Shown here: positions 55,726-61,289 of the stretch, piece by piece
Numbering within the stretch: position 1 is the stretch's first letter
Layout: each line of letters starts with the position of its first letter
Assembly: GCF_016401385.1 (NCBI RefSeq)
Contig: NZ_JAEACF010000005.1
Location: 1 to 61,289 of the forward strand
DNA length: 61,289 nucleotides
Reading direction: 5' to 3'
Source of the DNA: Fictibacillus halophilus
GTDB lineage: Bacteria > Bacillota > Bacilli > Bacillales > Fictibacillaceae
Translations under genes and position numbers: made by a program
The notes under the pieces: generated by a model
What the model saw: the letters and a program-made list of their open reading frames with translations, nothing else
Told to the model about the DNA's origin: nothing
The model's database searches: none

Positions 55726-56166
55726 ATGGCAATCGTTTTAAACAACTTTAAAGAAAAGCAACGCTTCAAAAAAGAAACGTTCGAGCGGAAAGTACTTCGG
55801 GACTTATCCCTTGCTACCATAAAAAAAGAATTTCAGCGTTTGTTTCAACCATTTTTTCAATACTCGCTTCTTTATCAAAATGACATTGAAGATGCATGCA
55901 TCGACATGGCGATCGATTCTTATCTTTTAGGCGCAGGCTATAGCCGGTTTGCTTATCATGGGGAAACGTTAGAAAAGATCAAAGAAAGGGCATATGCCAA
56001 ACAAAAGGCAATCGCTGACGGTCTTTTTGAATATTGGCAGTTCTGGTGCTGGGGTACAGAGATGATGATGGAATCCCTTCATCTTTGCTGTGAGGCATTC
56101 GTTCATATTTGGTGGATGGAAGGCTATAAAAACGGTGAAAAACGCTACCGCATGAAGCTGCAATAA
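55726..56166 (+). CDS. ybaK: Uncharacterised protein YbaK (DUF2521 family)
   Basis: A 146-aa protein found at this position in bacilli. No function is established. It is predicted soluble and rich in aromatic residues near the C-terminus (FEYWQFWCWG ... FVHIWWMEGYKNG), and contains no motif I recognise. The ATG at 55726 follows AAAGGGGAGG; an upstream frame to 55705 adds unlikely residues. The assignment rests on position and overall resemblance. Confidence 0.8.
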   Translation: MAIVLNNFKEKQRFKKETFERKVLRDLSLATIKKEFQRLFQPFFQYSLLYQNDIEDACIDMAIDSYLLGAGYSRFAYHGETLEKIKERAYAKQKAIADGLFEYWQFWCWGTEMMMESLHLCCEAFVHIWWMEGYKNGEKRYRMKLQ

Positions 56167-56231
56167 TCAGTTATAAATTTCTTCTTGTCCCATATACATA
56201 ATGTTATATGGCTTGTATAGGGGGACAAAAC

Positions 56232-56957
56232 ATGAAGAAGTGGGTGAAGGGAGCCGCATTTGCACTTGGATGCGCAGTCCTTATCTTTATTTTCACCTAT
56301 CATTTTTTAGATGATGATTCGTGGCGCTCGTGGAACATGCCGCTCTCTGGAAAGATTATCGTAATTGACCCAGGTCATGGCGGAGCTGACGGTGGTGCGG
56401 TTGGTGATGGAGAAGTTCTTGAAAAAGAGATCGCTTTAAACATTTCCGTTTTACTTCGAGATTATTTACAAGAAGCGGGAGCACTGGTCATCATGACACG
56501 AGAGACGGACACGGATCTTGCAAACGAAGGCACAAAAAAATTGCGACACCGCAAGTATGAAGATTTAAAAGAACGAAAAAGAATCATTAACGAGAATCAT
56601 GCGGACTTATTTATTTCCATTCATCTCAATTCTTTGCCTTCATCCAGGTGGAGAGGCGCCCAAGTCTTTTATCATCCTGGTAAAGAAGACGGAGAAGCCG
56701 TATCTAAATTCATTCAAGATGAGATCAAACGAAATTTAAACAATACGAACCGATTCGCAAAATCCATAGAAGGTTTATACTTGCTTCGAACTGCAGAAGT
56801 ACCAGGAGCGTTAGTCGAAGTCGGTTTCTTATCCAATCCATCGGAACGCGAGCTGTTAAAAACAGAATCGTATCAAAAAAGCATAGCCGCATCGATCTAC
56901 CAAGGGATGCTGCGCTTTTATTCAAATGAAACCCCACCAACATCTCCTCTTGATTGA
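56232..56957 (+). CDS. cwlD: N-acetylmuramoyl-L-alanine amidase CwlD
   Basis: In sporulating bacilli CwlD cuts peptide side chains from cortex peptidoglycan so that, with PdaA, muramic-delta-lactam forms; this is needed for germination. A single N-terminal membrane anchor (about 6-25) precedes an Amidase_3 domain with its zinc residues: His49 in IDPGHGG, a Glu near 64-66, His in FISIHLNS, and the catalytic Glu in ALVEVGFLSNP. It is 241 aa. The ATG at 56232 follows AGGGGGA. Confidence 0.94.
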   Translation: MKKWVKGAAFALGCAVLIFIFTYHFLDDDSWRSWNMPLSGKIIVIDPGHGGADGGAVGDGEVLEKEIALNISVLLRDYLQEAGALVIMTRETDTDLANEGTKKLRHRKYEDLKERKRIINENHADLFISIHLNSLPSSRWRGAQVFYHPGKEDGEAVSKFIQDEIKRNLNNTNRFAKSIEGLYLLRTAEVPGALVEVGFLSNPSERELLKTESYQKSIAASIYQGMLRFYSNETPPTSPLD

Positions 56958-56978
56958 TAAGAGGGGATCTTTTGTTTG
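56942..56978 (+). terminator. Terminator after cwlD
   Basis: atctcctctt / aagaggggat is a 10-bp stem with a 7-nt loop, followed by CTTTTGTTT. It overlaps the cwlD stop codon. Confidence 0.85.
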
Positions 56979-56980
56979 GA

Positions 56981-57053
56981 GTGGACAGTAAAAATACCGA
57001 AGTGGACAGTATTTCTTAGGAAGTGGACAGTATTTTCATAAAAGTCGATAGTA
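56981..57053. repeat. 21-nt period array A6 (GTGGACAGTA)
   Basis: GTGGACAGTA starts at 56981, 57002 and 57023, and a variant GTCGATAGTA at 57044: four copies at exactly 21 nt. It begins directly after the cwlD terminator. Confidence 0.88.
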
Positions 57054-57141
57054 AGTGCTCGTATCACCCGTAGCGGGCCTCCTCACTTAAACGAAATTCA
57101 CACATATAAAAAACCGCTTACATGATTGTCGGTGGGGGTTG

Positions 57142-57150
57142 TGATATACT
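57142..57150 (+). promoter_or_regulatory. Possible salA promoter (extended -10)
   Basis: TGATATACT forms an extended -10 (TGN TATACT) 35 nt before the salA GTG. The -35 is weak. It lies between array A6 and salA. Confidence 0.5.
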
Positions 57151-57184
57151 GAAAAGGAATTTTACAGGTAAAGGATGTGTCTAT

Positions 57185-58234
57185 GTGCTTACAGAAGAAA
57201 AAGTCATCGAGCTGTTAGGTCCTATTCAAGACCCTTATTTACATAAAAGCATGGTCGACTCAGGAAGTATTCGTGAGTTGAAGATAAAAGAAGGATATGT
57301 GGGGCTGAAAATTGGCTTAGCACATACGGGAACACCTGAACAAATGCAGCTGCAGCAGCAGATCGTTCAAGTGTTAAAGAACGCTGGCGTAGAATCTGTC
57401 GGACTTCGGTTTGAAAAAAGAGACGACATTACGGCAGTTGATCCAAGTGAAGCAGGGACGCAAAGTGCACCAACTACTCTTCTTTCTGAAAACAGCAAGA
57501 CTCAATTTATTGCAATCGCCAGTGGTAAGGGTGGTGTAGGTAAATCAACGGTTTCTGTAAACTTAGCCGTTGCTCTTGCGAGGCTTGGGAAAAAGGTCGG
57601 ATTGATCGATGCTGACATTTATGGATTCAGTGTTCCAGATATGATGGGAATTACGGAGCGTCCGAAAGTGAAAGGCGATCGTATCTTTCCGGTTGAACGT
57701 TTTGATGTAAAAGTAATCTCAATGGCATTTTTCGTTGAAGATAACGCACCTGTTATCTGGCGCGGACCGATGCTCGGGAAGATGCTCATGAATTTCTTTA
57801 GCGAAGTGGAGTGGGGAGATCTAGACTATGTTCTCCTAGACTTACCGCCTGGTACAGGTGACGTGGCACTGGATGTTCACAAGATGCTTCCGAAATGTAA
57901 AGAAGTGATCGTAACGACACCTCATGCTACAGCAGCTTTCGTAGCAGCACGTGCGGGAACGATGGCGATCAAGACAAACCATGAAGTACTTGGTATCGTA
58001 GAGAACATGTCGTACTTCCAAAGCGGATCTACAGGTGAAAAGGAATATGTATTCGGCAAAGACGGCGGAAAACGTTTAGCAGAAGAATTAAATGTACCGT
58101 TGCTTGGACAAATACCGCTTGGTCAGCCCGAAATAAAAGAAGATGACTTTGCGCCGAGTGTGTATGAACAAACACATCCGATTGGTGAACACTATATTCA
58201 GATGGCAAAGAAAATTATTGATAAGACAAACTAA
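57185..58234 (+). CDS. salA: P-loop ATPase SalA (Mrp/ApbC family)
   Basis: In B. subtilis SalA represses scoC and so raises degradative-enzyme production; the wider Mrp family carries Fe-S clusters. An N-terminal MIP18-like domain (1-85) precedes a deviant Walker A, GKGGVGKST (114-122). The C-terminal CxxC of Fe-S carriers is absent: after ENMSYF the sequence reads QSGSTGEKEYVFG. This fits the SalA type. The GTG at 57185 (349 aa) has AAAGGAT upstream; the longer frame from 57122 would cover the promoter. Confidence 0.92.
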   Translation: MLTEEKVIELLGPIQDPYLHKSMVDSGSIRELKIKEGYVGLKIGLAHTGTPEQMQLQQQIVQVLKNAGVESVGLRFEKRDDITAVDPSEAGTQSAPTTLLSENSKTQFIAIASGKGGVGKSTVSVNLAVALARLGKKVGLIDADIYGFSVPDMMGITERPKVKGDRIFPVERFDVKVISMAFFVEDNAPVIWRGPMLGKMLMNFFSEVEWGDLDYVLLDLPPGTGDVALDVHKMLPKCKEVIVTTPHATAAFVAARAGTMAIKTNHEVLGIVENMSYFQSGSTGEKEYVFGKDGGKRLAEELNVPLLGQIPLGQPEIKEDDFAPSVYEQTHPIGEHYIQMAKKIIDKTN

Positions 58235-58239
58235 AGAAA

Positions 58240-58268
58240 AAAAGCCTTCCGATTGTCGGGAGGCTTTT
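58240..58268. terminator. Bidirectional terminator salA / gerD
   Basis: aaaagccttcc / gggaggctttt, 11 bp with a 7-nt loop, A-rich on the left and T-rich on the right. It ends salA on the plus strand and touches the stop codon of the convergent gerD. Confidence 0.88.
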
Positions 58269-58890
58269 ATTGTGGGCTCGTGGATTCTTCTTGTTCTTGT
58301 TCGCTGCCGGATGAAGCTTCTTTTTCTTTTTTAGAGATGGACTGATCAATCTCTTCGTGAGCCACTTTTTTCAGCATTTCTTGAATCTGAGCTTGTACGA
58401 TTGGACTTTCAAACGTTTCAAGCATTACTTTTTTCATTTCTTTTCTAACAGGCTGTGTATCAACGAGTGATAATAATTTTTCTGCCATTTGCGGATTCTG
58501 CATAATTTTCATAACTTCTGCTTGATATTGTGGATCTTTGATAAGGTCTTTCATCAACTTCTCGTGTTCTTTTCGCATACTTTTTGCAAAAGCTACTGAG
58601 AACTTCGGATCTTTAAAAAGGGTCTGCCAAAACTTTTGGCCCTTTTCAGAAAGAAGCTGCTTTTCAATCGTCTGTTTGATGACTTCTTGATCAATGAGTA
58701 TATCTTGTTGAATTTCTTTATCTGATAGCACTTCTTTAATTGCTTTTTTTCCTTCATCTGTCTTCAAGAGGTCGACAAGCATCTTTTTTGTTGCTTCATA
58801 ATCGACCTGGGAACTGCCTTGGGCTTCTTGAGCACAGCCCGAAAGAGCAGCAAGAGAGATACAAAAGAGGAAAATGTATATTTTTTTCAA
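58267..58890 (-). CDS. gerD: Spore germination lipoprotein GerD
   Basis: GerD clusters nutrient germinant receptors (the germinosome) in the spore inner membrane. A signal peptide ends in the lipobox LSGC, with Cys19 the lipidated residue. A helical body with heptad-like charged repeats follows, then a long Ser/Glu-rich tail. The 207 aa are longer than the B. subtilis protein (185 aa) because of this tail. The start is TTG at 58890, with GGAGGAGG about 8 nt upstream. A forespore (sigma-G) promoter would be expected but I could not place one firmly. Confidence 0.93.
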   Translation of the reverse strand: MKKIYIFLFCISLAALSGCAQEAQGSSQVDYEATKKMLVDLLKTDEGKKAIKEVLSDKEIQQDILIDQEVIKQTIEKQLLSEKGQKFWQTLFKDPKFSVAFAKSMRKEHEKLMKDLIKDPQYQAEVMKIMQNPQMAEKLLSLVDTQPVRKEMKKVMLETFESPIVQAQIQEMLKKVAHEEIDQSISKKEKEASSGSEQEQEESTSPQ

Positions 58891-59038
58891 TGTAATTCCT
58901 CCTCCTTTCAAGTTGAGCTCGATACTTATAGGATTGATTTTTAACACGTATTTATACTGGTTATTTAAAGGAAAACTGGCAATTTAAAAAAGACATTGGT
59001 ACAATCGTTACGGAGCATGTTAGAGGGGGAAAACAGGC

Positions 59039-59659
59039 GTGAAAATTAGAAGTTGGATCTTTTTATTCTTTACCACATTGTTAATTGGGATTGTCAGTGC
59101 AATCACAGTTGGTCTTATATTAAAGTTTCCTGAAGACAGCAGCGCTTTAGAAGTACTTCTATATATTTTTGGATTGATCGGTTTTGGCGCGTTGTTCAGT
59201 GTATTTAGTCAGATGGGCTTTTTTGCTTATTTAACCGTTCACCGCTTTGGCCTTGGTATCTTCAAAAGTCATCGCCTTTGGAATGGTGTTCAACTTGTAT
59301 TGATTGCGGTCGTACTATTCGATCTGTTCTATTTACGATATACATCTTTTCACAAAGAAGGCGACAGCCTAGTTAACTACATTCTAATACCGCTTGCGAT
59401 TTTAGCGTACGGTTTGATCATTGCATATGTAAAAGTAAAACAAACAACGAGTGTAGCATTCATCCCAACGTTATTTTTCATCACAGTAGTAACCATTTTA
59501 GAGTGGGTGCCAGTGTTGAAAGAAAACAATACCCTTTCGCTTTGGATGGGTTTTGTTCCGATAATGCTTTGTAATACGTATCAAATTTTAATGTTGCATC
59601 GTCTGTTGCAGTCAAATCAAACTAAATCATCTAAACAAACAAAGCCCACTGCCTTATAA
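59039..59659 (+). CDS. kbaA: KinB-signalling pathway activation protein KbaA
   Basis: An integral membrane protein needed in B. subtilis for KinB to feed the sporulation phosphorelay. It is 206 aa with about six hydrophobic segments (near 7-28, 38-60, 82-101, 112-132, 138-156 and 165-185) and a polar C-terminus. The start is GTG with AGAGGGGGA upstream. It is divergent from gerD and convergent with pdaB, matching the known order in bacilli. Confidence 0.92.
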   Translation: MKIRSWIFLFFTTLLIGIVSAITVGLILKFPEDSSALEVLLYIFGLIGFGALFSVFSQMGFFAYLTVHRFGLGIFKSHRLWNGVQLVLIAVVLFDLFYLRYTSFHKEGDSLVNYILIPLAILAYGLIIAYVKVKQTTSVAFIPTLFFITVVTILEWVPVLKENNTLSLWMGFVPIMLCNTYQILMLHRLLQSNQTKSSKQTKPTAL

Positions 59660-59677
59660 GGCAGGGGCTTTTCTTTC
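59641..59677. terminator. Bidirectional terminator kbaA / pdaB
   Basis: aagcccactgcctt / aaggcaggggctt is an interrupted stem followed by TTTCTTT. It overlaps the kbaA stop and lies 6 nt from the pdaB stop on the other strand. Confidence 0.85.
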
Positions 59678-59682
59678 ATTCA

Positions 59683-60444
59683 TCAGTTAACCTCTTTACT
59701 ATTTGCCTCGGTATTCGCGATCATTTCACTTACACTTACAAATTTGAAACCATCGTCGCGCAGTTTATCGATAATCGTAGGAAGTGCTTTGTGCGTTTGC
59801 TTTACGGAATCAGATGCATGAAGCAAGATGATGTCTCCCGCTTTCGTCTCATTAGTCGCAGTCGTAACAATTCGATCTACTCCAGGGTTTTTCCAATCTT
59901 TCGTGTCGATGCTCCAATGAACTACCGTATGATTGAGATCTTCAGAAATGTTCAATACACGCTCATCAAAATTACCATTAGGTGGACGAATGAGAGAAGT
60001 CATCTTTCCAGATACCTTTTTAATCTTCTCCTGAGCTAAGAGGATATCCCTTTTGATCTGTTTATCTTCCCAATCCGTATAGCTTTTGTATTGATATCCA
60101 AGACTGGCTACTTCATGACCATCCTTCACAATTCGTTCAACGATCTCAGGATGACGTTCAGCCCAAGCGGCTGATAAGAAAAAAGTGCAATTCTTAACGC
60201 CCTTATCTTTTAAGATGTCCAAGATTGGTGTAACTCGCTTGTCGCCCCAGCTGATATCAAACGTAAGAGATACTTTATTTCCTTGGTCTTCTCCCTTATA
60301 AATCGCTCGGGGTCCATCTTCAGATGAAAAAACAGATAGTTGCTGTTGCCCTACAAATGCAAGTGAAGCAGCAAAGAACGCTGCAAATACAACAACCATG
60401 TATTGTTTCACTTTCTTGCCGTTAACAACAAAGAAAAATTTCAT
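59683..60444 (-). CDS. pdaB: Polysaccharide deacetylase family sporulation protein PdaB
   Basis: PdaB is needed to maintain spores after formation. An N-terminal membrane anchor (about 14-31) precedes a NodB domain: TFDISWGD (61-68), HEVASLGY (110-117), RPPNG (153-157) and LHASD near the end. The usual second metal histidine of HxxxH is replaced (His110, Ser114), which I recall as typical of PdaB; classical deacetylase activity is therefore doubtful. It is 253 aa. AGGGGG stands before the ATG. Confidence 0.94.
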   Translation of the reverse strand: MKFFFVVNGKKVKQYMVVVFAAFFAASLAFVGQQQLSVFSSEDGPRAIYKGEDQGNKVSLTFDISWGDKRVTPILDILKDKGVKNCTFFLSAAWAERHPEIVERIVKDGHEVASLGYQYKSYTDWEDKQIKRDILLAQEKIKKVSGKMTSLIRPPNGNFDERVLNISEDLNHTVVHWSIDTKDWKNPGVDRIVTTATNETKAGDIILLHASDSVKQTHKALPTIIDKLRDDGFKFVSVSEMIANTEANSKEVN

Positions 60445-60594
60445 AAAACCGTCTACCCCCTGTCCATCTTCCTTACAAAATATCTATGATGAAAGGGACA
60501 AGATATACCGAAAATTTAGACAATCCAATAAAATAATAACTCCTGCTTTTCATGGCCATAATGGTAAAAGAAAAAATAAGCGGGGTGTCGTCCA

Positions 60595-60819
60595 TTGTCT
60601 TTGGTAGGAATGCTATTGAATCATCAAGAACTTCATGAATTTGAGTATGTATTGAAAAAAGAGATGGAAGAACTAAGGTTTGATCTTGAAGATCATAAGA
60701 TAGATGCTATTGTGAAATCTGTATTAGAAGATAGGTATCAGATCATTTATCGTTTATTCTGCAGGTTCGCAAAGCCATCCGACTGCAGAAGGTACTTAAG
60801 GCGAAAACAAAGAAATTAA
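60595..60819 (+). CDS. Small conserved-looking protein of unknown function
   Basis: A 74-aa charged, helical protein (NHQELHEFEYVLKKEMEEL ... RYLRRKQRN) with a basic C-terminus. I do not recognise a named family. The start is uncertain: TTG 60595 has CGGGGTG 7 nt upstream, whereas ATG 60610, where the helical core begins, has only a crowded TAGGA. It lies between pdaB and the rRNA promoters; I see no terminator after it, so it may lie upstream of rRNA transcription without insulation. Confidence 0.6.
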   Translation: MSLVGMLLNHQELHEFEYVLKKEMEELRFDLEDHKIDAIVKSVLEDRYQIIYRLFCRFAKPSDCRRYLRRKQRN

Positions 60820-60837
60820 CTTTTTTTCAAATAACTA

Positions 60838-60867
60838 TTGACCATATTATCAAGAAGGTGGTATATT
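60838..60867 (+). promoter_or_regulatory. rRNA operon promoter P1
   Basis: TTGACC (60838-60843), an 18-nt spacer and TATATT (60862-60867), preceded by an A/T-rich run that could serve as an UP element. Confidence 0.88.
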
Positions 60868-60937
60868 ACTTCTTGTCGCTTTTACAGCGGCTGAAACAAA
60901 CGAAACAAACAAATTAAGAATCACTTAAAAAAAGCTG

Positions 60938-60967
60938 TTGACATCAACTAGCCAACGGTGGTATCTT
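60938..60967 (+). promoter_or_regulatory. rRNA operon promoter P2
   Basis: TTGACA (60938-60943), an 18-nt spacer and TATCTT (60962-60967). It starts exactly 100 nt after P1 and shares the GGTGGTATNTTA context at the -10. An A-rich stretch precedes it. Confidence 0.88.
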
Positions 60968-60974
60968 ATAAAAG

Positions 60975-61088
60975 TCGCCAAAATGAGCGACACACCAAAC
61001 ACACAGTTCTTTGAAAACTGAACAAAAGAAATAGGTAAGGAATTAAGAATTAATTCCGTCAGTTTTAAAATCGTGCAAGACAAACACT
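60975..61088 (+). promoter_or_regulatory. rRNA leader with boxA-like element
   Basis: The leader contains gttctttgaaaactgaac (61003-61020), which resembles the boxA element bound by NusB-S10 for antitermination in Bacillus rRNA operons. It also contains a hairpin, ggaatta / taattcc (about 61038-61058), before the 16S 5' end. Confidence 0.75.

Positions 61089-61289
<201 letters not shown>

Overview
This window is a core-genome stretch from an endospore-forming, low-GC Gram-positive bacterium of the family Bacillaceae. The gene order is almost exactly that of Bacillus subtilis from ctsR to pdaB. Sporulation or germination genes (sigH, cwlD, gerD, kbaA, pdaB) and the CtsR/McsB stress module fit that family. 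The partial 16S rRNA and the intergenic repeats look Fictibacillus-like, but I cannot fix the genus without a search.

Layout. The window opens in the 3' end of a 5S rRNA and closes in the 5' end of a 16S rRNA, so the block lies between two co-oriented rRNA operons. Region 1 (0.8-5.4 kb) is the class III heat-shock operon ctsR-mcsA-mcsB-clpC. Region 2 (5.8-17.4 kb) holds radA, disA, yacL, the isoprenoid genes ispD-ispF, gltX, a T-box controlled cysE-cysS-mrnC-rlmB-rae1 operon, and sigH. Region 3 (18-35 kb) is rpmG-secE-nusG, rplK-rplA, rplJ-rplL, ybxB, rpoB-rpoC, rplGB and the str operon rpsL-rpsG-fusA-tuf. Region 4 (35.5-50.7 kb) is the S10-spc-alpha superoperon from rpsJ to rplQ, including secY, adk, map, infA and rpoA. 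Region 5 (51-60.8 kb) holds the ECF transporter genes ecfA1-ecfA2-ecfT, truA, rplM-rpsI, and a sporulation-linked tail: ybaK, cwlD, salA, gerD, kbaA, pdaB and a small unknown gene. Tandem rRNA promoters follow. Almost everything reads rightward; only gerD and pdaB are on the minus strand.

Working logic. Transcription (rpoA/B/C, nusG, sigH), translation (more than 30 ribosomal proteins, EF-G, EF-Tu, IF-1, two aminoacyl-tRNA synthetases), rRNA maturation (mrnC, rlmB), protein export (secE, secY) and protein quality control (clpC, mcsAB) are packed together. Control is visible as a CtsR operator, a cysteine T-box, L10 and L13 leaders, and two leaders before rplK and rplA that imitate the L1-binding site of 23S rRNA.

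The least ordinary content is intergenic. There are six arrays of a short word repeated every 20-21 nt, each lying downstream of an intrinsic terminator. There is also a family of ~140-nt imperfect palindromes in both orientations, with one internally deleted copy and one decayed copy. I found no insertion sequence, prophage, CRISPR array or tRNA gene.
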